In this document: positions 55,818 to 64,000 of the stretch, piece after piece | How the letters are laid out: every line of letters starts with the position of its first letter | How positions within the stretch are numbered: position 1 is the stretch's first letter | Source of the DNA: Candidatus Leucobacter sulfamidivorax | GTDB lineage: Bacteria; Actinomycetota; Actinomycetes; Actinomycetales; Microbacteriaceae | Assembly (NCBI GenBank): GCA_016771945.1 | Contig: QZLF01000001.1 | Span: forward strand, 248,001-312,000 | Reading direction: 5' to 3' | Length of the DNA: 64,000 nucleotides | Notes under the pieces: model-generated | Told to the model about the DNA's origin: nothing | Database searches by the model: none | Seen by the model: the letters and a program-made list of their open reading frames with translations, nothing else | Program-made: the position numbers and the translations under genes

Positions 55818-56214
55818 GGCCACCTGCGATACCAGTGTGCTCGTGCCGGCGCTCCTGCCGATGCACGAGTGTTTTCCGGCCTGTATCCGAGCGGTCGAAA
55901 GGGTGGTGGCGCTTCCTGCCCATGTGCTCTTCGAAACGTACAGGGTGATGACGACGCTGCCCGGTGGTGACCGCGTGCCGCCCGCAACGGTGAGAACCGC
56001 GCTCGAGGGCCTCGTCTGGAAGCCGCTGCAGCTCCCTCCGGAAGACTATCTTCCGTTGATACGTCGGCTGGTCGCAGCGGGTGTTGCCGGCGGCCCGATC
56101 TACGACGCGCAGATCGCGGCGACGGCGAAGCACCACGGCCTTACGCTGCTGTCGCGGGATCATCGCGCGGCGGCCGTGTACGACCTGGTCGGCGTCGACT
56201 ACGAGCTCGTCTGA
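55804..56214 (+). CDS. PIN-domain toxin (VapC family)
   Basis: 136 residues from ATG 55804. The four acidic positions fit PIN nucleases: CDTSVLVPAL, FETYRVM, IYDAQIAATAKHHGL and LSRD. Members cut RNA, often tRNA. It forms a module with the AbrB antitoxin. Confidence 0.88.
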   Translation: MRGSEATCDTSVLVPALLPMHECFPACIRAVERVVALPAHVLFETYRVMTTLPGGDRVPPATVRTALEGLVWKPLQLPPEDYLPLIRRLVAAGVAGGPIYDAQIAATAKHHGLTLLSRDHRAAAVYDLVGVDYELV

Positions 56215-56233
56215 GCAGCCGATCCGCTCGAGG

Positions 56234-56716
56234 CTACCGGCTTCGTGCCAGCGCCTCCAGCAGCGCCGCGCAACTGCGCTCGACCTGCTCGAGCACGCGC
56301 TCGAAGGCCCGGTCGTCGGAGTAGTAGGGGTCGAAGACGTCGGGATCCTCGGGCCGTTCCGGGTCGTAGGCGGTGAGCAGCGTCAGCCGCTCCGGCACCG
56401 CGCCGCGGGAGCGCATGATCCGCTCGTGCCCGCGATCGAGCGCCACGAGCAGATCGTTCGTCGCGATGTCGCCGTCCGAGAGGCGCGCGGCGCGGTGCGC
56501 GCGGCCGTCGTAGCCCGCGGTGGCGAGGGCGGCCACGGTGCGCGGATCCGCCCCCTCGCCGACGTGGTAGTCGTGGGTGCCGCGCGAGGTGACGGCGAAG
56601 CGCCCGGCCAGGCCGGCTCGATCCGCCATCTCGCGGAACACCACCTCGCCCATAGGAGAGCGGCAGATGTTGCCCGTGCAGACGAAGGAGACGCGGAGCA
56701 GCGCGGCGCCGGTCAC
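56234..56716 (-). CDS. Low-molecular-weight protein tyrosine phosphatase
   Basis: 160 residues from GTG 56716. The P-loop VCTGNICRSPMGE (CX5RS) and the general acid region DPYYSD near residue 130 are both present. Such enzymes dephosphorylate tyrosine, often in polysaccharide control, though some act as arsenate reductases; the Asp loop favours phosphatase. Adjacent to the holin-like gene on the same strand. Confidence 0.92.
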   Translation of the reverse strand: MTGAALLRVSFVCTGNICRSPMGEVVFREMADRAGLAGRFAVTSRGTHDYHVGEGADPRTVAALATAGYDGRAHRAARLSDGDIATNDLLVALDRGHERIMRSRGAVPERLTLLTAYDPERPEDPDVFDPYYSDDRAFERVLEQVERSCAALLEALARSR

Positions 56717-56721
56717 CGGGC

Positions 56722-57129
56722 TCAGCTGTCCTTCCGCTTGTTCGTGCCGAGCAGTCCGTTCAGGATGCCGGAGAGGATCGCGAGCACGAGGGCGGCGAGC
56801 ACGCCCCACCAGAAGCCGCCGACGGCGAGGCCGAAGCCCGCGAGATCCGAGAGCCAGACGACGATCCAGAGCAGGAACGCGTTGACGAAGAGCGCGAAGA
56901 GCCCGAGCGTGACGATGTACAGCGGGATCGAGACGAAGCGCACGACTCTGCCGAGGGTGCCGTTCACGAGGCCGAACACGAGGGCGACCAGCAGCAGGGT
57001 GATCAGGTAGCTGTAGTCGTCGGTGGAGATGGGAACGATCCACACCCCGTGGTCGCCGGGGCCGCCCACGATGAGCGTGGTGAGCCACAGAGCGAAGGCG
57101 TTGACGAGGACGCGGATGACGGTGCGCAT
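56722..57129 (-). CDS. Phage holin family IV (4-TMS) membrane protein
   Basis: 135 residues with four helices, e.g. LITLLLVALVFGLVNGTLGR and IVTLGLFALFVNAFLLWIVV. It matches the Mycobacterial 4-TMS holin superfamily (PF04020), a common chromosomal gene that is not evidence for a prophage. Five bp before the phosphatase. Confidence 0.85.
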   Translation of the reverse strand: MRTVIRVLVNAFALWLTTLIVGGPGDHGVWIVPISTDDYSYLITLLLVALVFGLVNGTLGRVVRFVSIPLYIVTLGLFALFVNAFLLWIVVWLSDLAGFGLAVGGFWWGVLAALVLAILSGILNGLLGTNKRKDS

Positions 57130-57198
57130 GCTTCCATCCTGCCTCGTGTTGCTGGAAACCGCAGCTGCGAAAGGCTTTTGCGCCCTTTCTGCGTCATA

Positions 57199-57217
57199 AT
57201 GATGCAGCTATGATGCA
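57199..57217. promoter_or_regulatory. Direct repeats upstream of VapB
   Basis: ATGATGCA at 57199 and 57210, 11 bp apart, just before the antitoxin ATG at 57221. One helical turn spacing suits a ribbon-helix-helix dimer pair. Confidence 0.45.
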
Positions 57218-57220
57218 AGC

Positions 57221-57451
57221 ATGAGGACCACCGTGGATCTGCCCCCGAAGGTGCACAGCCGTGCGCTCGAACTCTCCAAGCAACGCGGCCAGTCGCTGTC
57301 GGCCACCATCGCCGAACTCGCTTCGCTCGGCCTGGCGAGGCTGGGGGAGGCGACCAGGATCGAGACGGATCCGATCAGCGGACTGCCGGTGATCTCGGTC
57401 GGCCGTGCGCTGACGAGCGAACAGGTCGCCGACTTTCTGGATGACGAGTGA
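57221..57451 (+). CDS. Ribbon-helix-helix-type antitoxin (VapB-like)
   Basis: 76 residues. MRTTVDLPPKVHSRALELSK, QRGQSLSATIAELASLGL fits a ribbon-helix-helix DNA-binding domain, and the C-terminus would bind the toxin. The stop overlaps the next start (GTGA). Confidence 0.82.
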   Translation: MRTTVDLPPKVHSRALELSKQRGQSLSATIAELASLGLARLGEATRIETDPISGLPVISVGRALTSEQVADFLDDE

Positions 57452-57846
57452 GCTCTGACGGGTACCTGCTCGACGCCAATGCGTTGATCGCGCTGGTGCT
57501 CCGCGAGCACGAGCACCACTCGCGCGTGTCCAGCTGGGCGAGCGGCGCCTCCCGTCTGGCGCTCTGTCCGATCGTCGAAGGGGCTCTCCTGCGCGCCCTG
57601 CTGCGCCTCGGGGAACCCCAGCAGACCGCGACCGGTCTCCTGAGGCTCCTGTACGAGGACGCCCGCTTCGAGTTCTGGGTCGATTCGATCTCGTACACGG
57701 AGGCTGAGCTCGATCATGTCATCGGCCACCGCCAGGTCACGGATGCATACCTCGTGGCGCTCGCTCGAAGCAGGGGAGCGGAACTTGCGACACTGGATCG
57801 AGGCTTGGCCGATGCTCTCCCTGCGGGAGTGCTGCTGATCCCCTGA
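57448..57846 (+). CDS. PIN-domain toxin (VapC family)
   Basis: 132 residues from GTG 57448. LLDANALIALVLREHEHH, CPIVEGALLR, VTDAYLVALARSRGAELATL and DRG show the conserved PIN acids. Second VapBC module within 2.3 kb, with no strong similarity to the first. Confidence 0.9.
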   Translation: MSSDGYLLDANALIALVLREHEHHSRVSSWASGASRLALCPIVEGALLRALLRLGEPQQTATGLLRLLYEDARFEFWVDSISYTEAELDHVIGHRQVTDAYLVALARSRGAELATLDRGLADALPAGVLLIP

Positions 57847-58071
57847 CGTCGGGTGGGACTTGGGCTCAGCGCTCATATGCTGCTCGAATCCCGTGAGCGG
57901 GATCTGCGGTCCCGATCTGGACAGGGCTTGCCGAAGGCACTCCGCCCGTGCCGGCGCATCTGGTTTCGGTGATCCCCGAGCGTATACAGCGGTGGTGAGT
58001 GTGACGCGCGGAAGGGTTCCCCCACCGGCACACTCGACACCGCCGAATACGTTGGGCGGCAGGGCGCGGAC

Positions 58072-58767
58072 TCAGAAAAGCAGCGAGCCCGCGAGGTAGC
58101 CGGCGGCCATCGTGCCGATCCCGACGAGGAGCGTGCGCGCGAGGGTGCGCCACAGCGACATGTGCCCGGTGCGGGCGGCGATCAGCGAGGTGATGACCAG
58201 CGAGACGACGACCGCGAAGACGATCGCCCAGACCTCGATCGCGCCCGACACGAAGACGGTGATGAGCAGGGGGATCAGCGAGCCGACCATGAAGGCGAGA
58301 CCGGAGGTCGCCCCGGCCAGCGTCGGCTGCCAGCCCGGCGTCGGCTCGTCGATGTCGTGCTCGTACTCCAGCTGCGCGGCGAGCGCGTCGCGGGCGCTCA
58401 GCTCCTCGGCGACCCGGCGGGCGACGTCGGGGGAGAGGCCCTTGCTCTCCCAGTAGGCCGCGAGCTCGTCGACCTCGTGCTCGGGGCTCGCGGCGAGCTG
58501 CGCGGCCTCCTCCTCGATGATGCGGCGCTGCGCGTCGAGCTCGCCCGCCTCCTCGGCCCACTTCGCGCCGCCGAGGCCGAGAGAGCCCACGACGACCATG
58601 ACGACGGCCGCGAGGATCAGGGTGCGGTCGTTCGCGCCCGCGCCGGCGAAGCCCTCGAGCAGGCCGGCGGTCGCGATGACGCCGTCGTTCGCGTCGACCG
58701 CCCACTGCCGGGGCGTCGAGAAATCGCGCAGCCGCTCCCACAGGCGGGGCTCGTCGCGCTGGGGCAT
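58072..58767 (-). CDS. VIT1/CCC1 family Fe2+/Mn2+ transporter
   Basis: 231 residues. QWAVDANDGVIATAGLLEGF is the family start, the cytosolic metal-binding helix region is Glu-rich (AQRRIIEEEAAQLAASPEHE), and there are further helices at 165 to 230. Five segments in all. It probably exports or stores manganese or iron. Confidence 0.9.
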   Translation of the reverse strand: MPQRDEPRLWERLRDFSTPRQWAVDANDGVIATAGLLEGFAGAGANDRTLILAAVVMVVVGSLGLGGAKWAEEAGELDAQRRIIEEEAAQLAASPEHEVDELAAYWESKGLSPDVARRVAEELSARDALAAQLEYEHDIDEPTPGWQPTLAGATSGLAFMVGSLIPLLITVFVSGAIEVWAIVFAVVVSLVITSLIAARTGHMSLWRTLARTLLVGIGTMAAGYLAGSLLF

Positions 58768-58784
58768 GGTGGACCCGGTCCGGC

Positions 58785-59501
58785 TCAGGGCTCGCGGAAG
58801 GTGCGCATGACGTCGACCGCGGAGTTCGGCGCGTCGCCCTCTGCGTCGCCGTGGCCCGCCTCGAGGTGCTCGTGCTCCAGCTGCGCCTGCCGCCCCAGCA
58901 CGTACCAGATGCCGAGGGCCGGGCGATCCGCCGTGTTGACGAAGAGGTGCGGCAGCCGCGAGTCGAAGGCCATGGAGTCGCCCTCGTGCAGCACGACCTC
59001 CTCCTGCTCGAAGCGCACCCGCAGCTCGCCGCTCACGATCACGAGGTGCTCGCAGCCGAGGTGGCGCATGAGGTGGCCCTCGACCGAGCTCGAGGCGCCC
59101 GGCTGGTAGGTGACGCGTAGCGCCTCGGCGTCCTGGCCGGGCAGCACGGCGAGGCGCTCCCAGCGCACTCCGTTCTCCATCTCGATGACGGGGGTGTCGG
59201 CGAGGGTCTGCACGATGGTGCCGCCGGGCTCGGCGCCGGCCGCCTCCGCGGTGTCCGACGAGTCCGAGTCGCGCGCGCCGGTGCCGCCCTCCGCTCCCGC
59301 GATGCCGAGCATCGCGTCGACCGAGATGCCGAGCTGCTGCACGAGCGCGTAGAGGGTGTCGACCGAGGGGTTCGTCTTGCCGTTCTCGATCTGCGAGAGC
59401 AGGCTCGGCGACACCCCGATCGCCGCTGCGACGCTGCGCAGGCTGACGCCCTGGGCCTCGCGCGCGGCCCGCAGGCGCGCACCGAGCAAGCTCTGATCCA
59501 C
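58785..59501 (-). CDS. XRE-cupin transcriptional regulator
   Basis: 238 residues. HTH at residues 8 to 62 (LRAAREAQGVSLRSVAAAIG, SPSLLSQIENGKTNPSVDTL) and a cupin at 125 to 205 (SVEGHLMRHLGCEHLVIVSG, HEGDSMAFDSRLPHLFVN). Such regulators sense small metabolites. It lies beside the dehydrogenase and 2-oxoacid dehydrogenase genes on the same strand and may control them. Confidence 0.9.
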   Translation of the reverse strand: MDQSLLGARLRAAREAQGVSLRSVAAAIGVSPSLLSQIENGKTNPSVDTLYALVQQLGISVDAMLGIAGAEGGTGARDSDSSDTAEAAGAEPGGTIVQTLADTPVIEMENGVRWERLAVLPGQDAEALRVTYQPGASSSVEGHLMRHLGCEHLVIVSGELRVRFEQEEVVLHEGDSMAFDSRLPHLFVNTADRPALGIWYVLGRQAQLEHEHLEAGHGDAEGDAPNSAVDVMRTFREP

Positions 59502-59523
59502 GCCCCGAGTCTAGCGGTGCGGA

Positions 59524-60402
59524 TCAGCGCTCGCGGATCACCTCGGCGATGATCGACCAGTCGCCCTCGCGGCGCTCCTCGTCGCCCACCGCCGCGTCGA
59601 AGAGCTCGTGCAGCGCGGGCGCCACGGGCAGGACGGCGTCGAGCTCGGCCGCGGCCTTCTCGGCGAGGGTCAGGTCCTTGAGGCCCAGCTGGGCGTTGAA
59701 GGCCGCCGGGAAGTAGCTGCGCTCGGCGATGATCTTGCCGTAGGTGGGGTAGACGACGCCGGTGAAGAAGCCCGCCGAGAGGATGTCGACGAAGAGCTGC
59801 GGATCGACGCCGCCCCGCTCGACCAGATTGATCGACTCGCCCAGCGCGCCGAGCGCGTGGATGAGGTTGTAGTTCACGCCGATCTTCACGAGGCTCGCCC
59901 CCGCGGCGTCCTGAGCCACGTGCCAGGTCTTCTTGCCGAGCACCTCGAAGGCGGGGGCGGCGGCCTCGACCGCCTCGGCCGGACCGCCGGCGAGGATGCT
60001 CAGCTGACCGGCCCGGGCCACGTTCGGCCGGCCCATCACCGGGGCGCCGAGATACCGTACGCCAGCGGCCGCGTGCCGGGCCTCGATCGCCCGCGCCGCC
60101 TCGAGGCTGATGGAGGCCATGTTGACGTGCAGAGCATCCGAGCCCTTCGCGGCGGCGGCCCCGGCGAGCAGCTCCTCGCTGAACACCGCGTCGACGGCCT
60201 GATCGTTGGCGAGGATCGAGACGACGATGTCGCGCTCGAACGCCTGCGCCGGGGAGTCCAGGCGGGTCGCGCCGGCCGCGACCAGCTCGTCGCCGGCCGC
60301 CTCCGTGCGATTCCAGACGCCCACCTCGAAGCCCTCTTCGAGCAGGCGGGCGGCCATGGCCTGGCCCATGCTGCCGAGTCCGATGAAACCGATGCTGGTC
60401 AT
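59524..60402 (-). CDS. NAD-binding beta-hydroxyacid dehydrogenase (3-hydroxyisobutyrate dehydrogenase-like)
   Basis: 292 residues from ATG 60402. Rossmann GFIGLGSMGQAMAARLLEEG, substrate loop MGRPNVARAGQLSI, and the catalytic Lys region ASLVKIGVNYNLIHALG. Members oxidise 3-hydroxyisobutyrate, tartronate semialdehyde or similar. Context with a 2-oxoacid dehydrogenase points to branched-chain amino acid breakdown, but this is inferred. Confidence 0.88.
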   Translation of the reverse strand: MTSIGFIGLGSMGQAMAARLLEEGFEVGVWNRTEAAGDELVAAGATRLDSPAQAFERDIVVSILANDQAVDAVFSEELLAGAAAAKGSDALHVNMASISLEAARAIEARHAAAGVRYLGAPVMGRPNVARAGQLSILAGGPAEAVEAAAPAFEVLGKKTWHVAQDAAGASLVKIGVNYNLIHALGALGESINLVERGGVDPQLFVDILSAGFFTGVVYPTYGKIIAERSYFPAAFNAQLGLKDLTLAEKAAAELDAVLPVAPALHELFDAAVGDEERREGDWSIIAEVIRER

Positions 60403-60504
60403 TGCTGCCTCACTTCGTCGCTTCGTATGAGTCCGACGCCGAGCGTCGGGAAGGTTACTCGAGCCGCGGGCGACCGGGCACACTGGCCGCCCGCGACTCG
60501 AGGG

Positions 60505-61835
60505 TCAGATGAGGATCGTGAGCGGGTGCTCGATCCGGGTCTTGAAGGCCTGCAGCCACCGGGCCCCGAGCGCCCCGTCGACCACGCGGTGGTCGGCGGA
60601 GAGGGTGACCGTCATGACCGTGCCGACGCCGAGCCCGCCATCGATCACGACCGGCTGCTGCGTGGCGGCCCCGACCGCGAGGATGCCCGACTGCGGCGGA
60701 TTCAGGATCGCGCTGAACTCGTCGACGCCGTACATGCCGAGGTTCGAGATCGAGAAGCTGCCGCCCTCGAGCTCGTGCTGCTTCAGCCGGCCCTCGCGGG
60801 CGCGCCCGGCCATCTCGGAGATGGTCTCGCTGAGCGCCGACAGGCTGAGCGACTCGATGCCGCGCACCACGGGGGTGAGGAGACCGCCGTCGGTCGAGAC
60901 CGCCACCGCGATGTCGGCCGTGTCGAAGCGGCGGATGTGATCGCCGCCCCAGACGGCGTTCGCCTCGGGCACGTCGATGAGCGCCTGGGCCGCGGCCTTC
61001 ACCACGAAGTCGTTCACCGAGACCTTGCGCGGCGCGGCCTCGTTGATCTGCTTCCGCAGCGCGAGCAGCTCGTCGACGCGGCAGTGCGCGGTCAGGTAGA
61101 AGTGCGGCACGGTCGACTTGCTCTCGGTGAGCCTGCGCGCGATCGCCTTGCGCATGCCCGTGAGCTGCACGACCTCGCCGGCGCCGCTCTCGACACCGGG
61201 AGCGGGGCCGCCGCGCTCGCCGCTGCCTGCGCGGGAGCCTGCGCCTCGAAGGCCTCGAGATCCCGGCGCACGATGCGCCCGCCGGGGCCGGTGCCCGTGA
61301 CGAGCGCGAGGTCGATGCCGCGCTCGCGGGCGAGGCGGCGCACGATCGGGCTCGAGAAGCGCCGGGAGCCGTCGGCCGGGACCGCTGTCGGAGCCGCCGC
61401 CGTGCTCGCCGCCGGTGCGGGTTCGGGGGTCGCCGCCTCGGTCGGGGCTGCGACTTCGGGCGCGGAGGCGGATCCGCCGCTCGCGACCGGCTGGGCCGCA
61501 GGCGCGGGCTCGGCCCGGGGCCGCACTCGCAGCGGGGCCGGATCCGCCGCCGCACCGCCCGCGGGTCGCACCGCGTCGACCGCCGCGTCGTCGTCACCGG
61601 ACTCGCGCAGGATCGCGATGGGCACGCCGACGGCGACCGTCTCGCCGGAGGGCACGAGCAGCTCGGCGACGACGCCGTCGTGCTCGGACGCGAACTCGAC
61701 CATCGCCTTCTCGGTCTCGATCTCGGCGAGCGGGGTCTCGGCCGAGACGGTGTCGCCGACTCCGACGAGCCAGCTCTGGATCGCGGCCTCGGTGACGTTC
61801 GCGAGCACCTCGGGCATGCGGATCAGCACGGCCAT
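60505..61835 (-). pseudogene. 2-oxoacid dehydrogenase E2 (dihydrolipoyl acyltransferase), frameshifted as sequenced
   Basis: From ATG 61835 (overlapping the E1 stop): lipoyl domain with GVGDTVSAETPLAEIETEKA (lipoyl Lys in ETEKA), Ala/Pro-rich linker, E3/E1-binding segment SSPIVRRLARERGIDLALVT. The frame is lost near 61200 to 61212 and resumes as PAPGVESGAGEVVQLTG, then the catalytic domain ending in TLSADHRVVDGALGA with the active-site His. One missing base explains it; restored length is 443 residues. E2 transfers the acyl group to CoA. Confidence 0.92.
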
Positions 61836-64000
61836 CAGTTGCCCCCCATGTTCTGCTTCAGCGCCTCGAGGGCTGCGACGACCTCTTCGGTGCGGGCGAT
61901 GGCGGCGCGCTCGAGCACCTTGGAGATGCTCGGCGAGGCCTCGCCGCCGGTGACGCGCTGCACGGGCTGGTCGAGCCAGTCGAAGTAGCGGCGCTGGATC
62001 TCGTCGGCGAGCCAGCCGCCGTACGAGGTGCCGCGGGCGCCCTGCTCGACGATGATCACCGCGTTGGTCTTCTTGATGCTCGCCTCGATCGTCTCCCAGT
62101 CGATCGACGCCCGGTCGAGCCAGCGCAGGTCGATGAGGTCGGCGTCGAGGCCGGTCTGGTCGAGCGCCTCGGCGCAGTGGTGCACCATCGAGAGGTAGCT
62201 GATCACGGTGGCGTCCGAGCCCTCGCGGCGCAGGGCCGCCGTGCCGGGCGGGATGATGTAGTCGAGGTCGCCCTCCGGTACCCGGTCCGCGCGCTGGTAG
62301 AGGTCGAGGTGCTCGATGACGAGCACCGGGTCCTCGAGCGCGAGCGCCGCGTTCATGAGGCCGACGTAGTCGGCGGCGGTCGACGGGGCGACGATGCGCC
62401 AGCCGGGCGCGGTGGCGAAGATGCCGGCCGGGTCCATGAGGTGCTGCGAGCCGTAGCCCGAGCCCATGGCGACCTTGGTGCGCAGCACGAGCGGCAGCGT
62501 GTTGTTGTCGCCGAACATGTGGCGGGCCTTGCCGACCTGGTTGAACACCTGATCCGCGGCGACCCACATGAAGTCGGGGTACATGAACTCGACCACGGGG
62601 CGGATGCGCCCGTCGAGGGCCGCGCCGCCGGCGAAGCCGAAGAACGCGTTCTCGCTGATCGGCGTGCCGATGACCCGCTTCGGGCCGAAGCGCTTCGCGA
62701 GGCCCTTGGTCGCGCCGTTCGTGCCGCCGCCGAGCTGGTGCACGTCCTCGCCGAGCACGACGATGCGCTCGTCGGTCTCCATGCGGCGCTCCATGGTCTG
62801 CGCGACGGCGTCCACGAACTTGACGTCGCGCCACTCGCCGCCGAGCTGCGCTGCTCCTGCCGGTGTCGCGGGCTCGGCCGCGGTCAGCGGGGCCAGCTCG
62901 CTCGCGTCGCCGCGGATCCCGGTATCGACGACGGCGGGATCGGGCCACAGCTCCGGGCGGATGCGGCGCTTGCCCTCGTTCTCGGGGTCGTCCTCGAGCA
63001 GCGCGTCGACGGCCGCGGCCATGGCCTGCTTGGCCTGCGCGCGTACGGAGGCGACCTGCTCCTCGGTGATGTGGCCCAGGGCGATCATCTCGCGGGCCAC
63101 GCGCTCCAGCGGATCGCGGGCCTTCCACTCGGCCTCCTCCGCCTTGGTGCGGTAGCCGAAGGCGCTGCCGGGGTAGGGGCCGTTCTGGTGGAAGAAGCGG
63201 TAGACCTCGGCCTCGACGATCGTCGGGCCCTCGCCCGCGCGCATGCGCTCGAGCGCCTCCTGCGTCGCAAGGTGCACGGCGAGCGGGTCCATGCCGTCGA
63301 CGCGCCAGGCGGGGATCCCGAATCCCTGGCCGCGCACCGAGAAGCGCGTGTCGGCCGAGGCGTCGCTCGCGTGCGTCGAGACGGCGTAGAGGTTGTTCTC
63401 GATGAAGAACATGACGGGCGTCTTCCAGGTCGCCGCGAGGTTCATCGACTCGAGCACCGAGCCGATCTGGCTCGAGCCGTCGCCGAAGTAGTTGATCGAG
63501 ACGTCGTCGGTGCCGGCGTACTGCTGGGCCCACGCGTTGCCGCCCGCGATGGGGGCGCCGCCGCCGACGATCGCGTTGGTGCCGAGCGCCCCGGCCTCGA
63601 GCCACTGCAGGTGCATCGAGCCGCCGCGGCCGCCCGAGAAGCCCTGCGCGAGGCCGAGGATCTCGGCGAGGGTCTTCTGCAGCATCGCCTGCATGTCGGC
63701 GCCCACGAGCGCGTCGAGGTTCAGGGCGCCGCCCGAGACGTGGGCGATGGCCTTGGCGAGGAACTGGTGGTGACCGCGGTGCGAGCCGTTGACCCCGTCG
63801 CTCGAGCGCAGGGTGACGATCGAGCCGACCGCGCCGCCCTCCTGGCCGATGCTCGAGTGCGCGGGCCCGTGCACGAGGCCCTGGCCGGCGAGGTCGAGCA
63901 CCGTCTCCTCGAAGGAGCGGATCAGCTGGATCTGGCCGAGCATGTTCGCGAGCAGCTGGGGATCGGCCTTCTTCCAGTCGGCCGCCGTGGTCTTCAGCTC
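61835..64000 (-). CDS. 2-oxoacid dehydrogenase E1, alpha and beta fused, partial
   Basis: It enters from the right edge, already open at 64000. Alpha half: HQFLAKAIAHVS, GRGGSMHLQWLEAG and the thiamine diphosphate motif YFGDGSSQIGSVLE...ENN. Beta half: RIVVLGEDVHQLGGGTNGAT, PISENAFFGFAGGAALDG and LRWLDRASIDWETIEAS. Both halves in one chain of over 720 residues resemble the fused E1 of branched-chain or acetoin-type complexes. It decarboxylates a 2-oxoacid and loads E2. No E3 is in view. Confidence 0.93.
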   Translation of the reverse strand, partial: ELKTTAADWKKADPQLLANMLGQIQLIRSFEETVLDLAGQGLVHGPAHSSIGQEGGAVGSIVTLRSSDGVNGSHRGHHQFLAKAIAHVSGGALNLDALVGADMQAMLQKTLAEILGLAQGFSGGRGGSMHLQWLEAGALGTNAIVGGGAPIAGGNAWAQQYAGTDDVSINYFGDGSSQIGSVLESMNLAATWKTPVMFFIENNLYAVSTHASDASADTRFSVRGQGFGIPAWRVDGMDPLAVHLATQEALERMRAGEGPTIVEAEVYRFFHQNGPYPGSAFGYRTKAEEAEWKARDPLERVAREMIALGHITEEQVASVRAQAKQAMAAAVDALLEDDPENEGKRRIRPELWPDPAVVDTGIRGDASELAPLTAAEPATPAGAAQLGGEWRDVKFVDAVAQTMERRMETDERIVVLGEDVHQLGGGTNGATKGLAKRFGPKRVIGTPISENAFFGFAGGAALDGRIRPVVEFMYPDFMWVAADQVFNQVGKARHMFGDNNTLPLVLRTKVAMGSGYGSQHLMDPAGIFATAPGWRIVAPSTAADYVGLMNAALALEDPVLVIEHLDLYQRADRVPEGDLDYIIPPGTAALRREGSDATVISYLSMVHHCAEALDQTGLDADLIDLRWLDRASIDWETIEASIKKTNAVIIVEQGARGTSYGGWLADEIQRRYFDWLDQPVQRVTGGEASPSISKVLERAAIARTEEVVAALEALKQNMGGN

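Noticed and set aside
56722-57129. Holin as evidence of a second prophage
   Set aside because: This 4-TMS family is a common chromosomal gene in actinobacteria, and no phage genes surround it.

Overview
The window is high-GC actinobacterial chromosome around the replication origin. The gene order rpmH-rnpA-yidD-yidC-jag-rsmG-parA-parB on one side and dnaA-dnaN-recF-DUF721-gyrB-gyrA-DUF3566-tRNA-Ile-tRNA-Ala on the other, with cca and rpsF-ssb-rpsR-rplI-dnaB further out, is typical of Microbacteriaceae. A Leucobacter-like genus is plausible but only inferred.

Two mobile elements sit side by side in the two tRNA genes. (A) 1 to about 7940: the right part of a prophage (or capsid-forming satellite) using the 3' end of tRNA-Ala. 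A tightly overlapping minus-strand operon runs from an early HTH gene through a replication-type gene with iterons, small genes and an HNH protein to terminase, portal and prohead protease, and leaves the window at position 1. A divergent XRE repressor-like gene runs into the tRNA attachment site, the layout of phages with integration-dependent immunity. (B) 8002 to 17423: an actinomycete integrative and conjugative element (AICE) in tRNA-Ile, bounded by 44-bp direct repeats. It carries rep, a RelE/ParE-type toxin-antitoxin pair, a lipoprotein, a divergent regulator, an FtsK/Tra translocase, xis and int. It looks decayed: an IS21-family element with a 6-bp target duplication splits rep, and int has a frameshift.

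17456 to 34440 is the origin core: gyrA, gyrB, DUF721, recF, dnaN, a putative oriC, dnaA, rpmH, rnpA, yidD, yidC, jag, rsmG, parA, parB, an SRPBCC protein and a PPK2 kinase. Perfect parS cores lie inside recF (two) and across the rsmG start codon (one). 34545 to 41878 holds trxA, trxB, a DUF6049 protein, cca, a PIG-L deacetylase and a proline-rich membrane protein. 41989 to 44273 is a LuxR regulator plus amidase. 44606 to 48170 is rpsF-ssb-rpsR-rplI and dnaB, with an AT-richer DnaA-box-like cluster before dnaB. 48285 to 64000 is mixed: membrane proteins, YaeQ, LssY_C, a benzoylformate decarboxylase, purB, two VapBC-type modules, a tyrosine phosphatase, a VIT transporter, an XRE-cupin regulator, a 3-hydroxyisobutyrate dehydrogenase-like enzyme, and E2 and fused E1 of a 2-oxoacid dehydrogenase complex.

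Caveat: several housekeeping genes (dnaN, trxB, cca, the PIG-L deacetylase, E2, the proline-rich protein) are broken by small indels or, in cca, a 55-bp tandem duplication. Because dnaN is essential, at least some of these are probably sequencing or assembly errors, so every frameshift here needs read-level confirmation.
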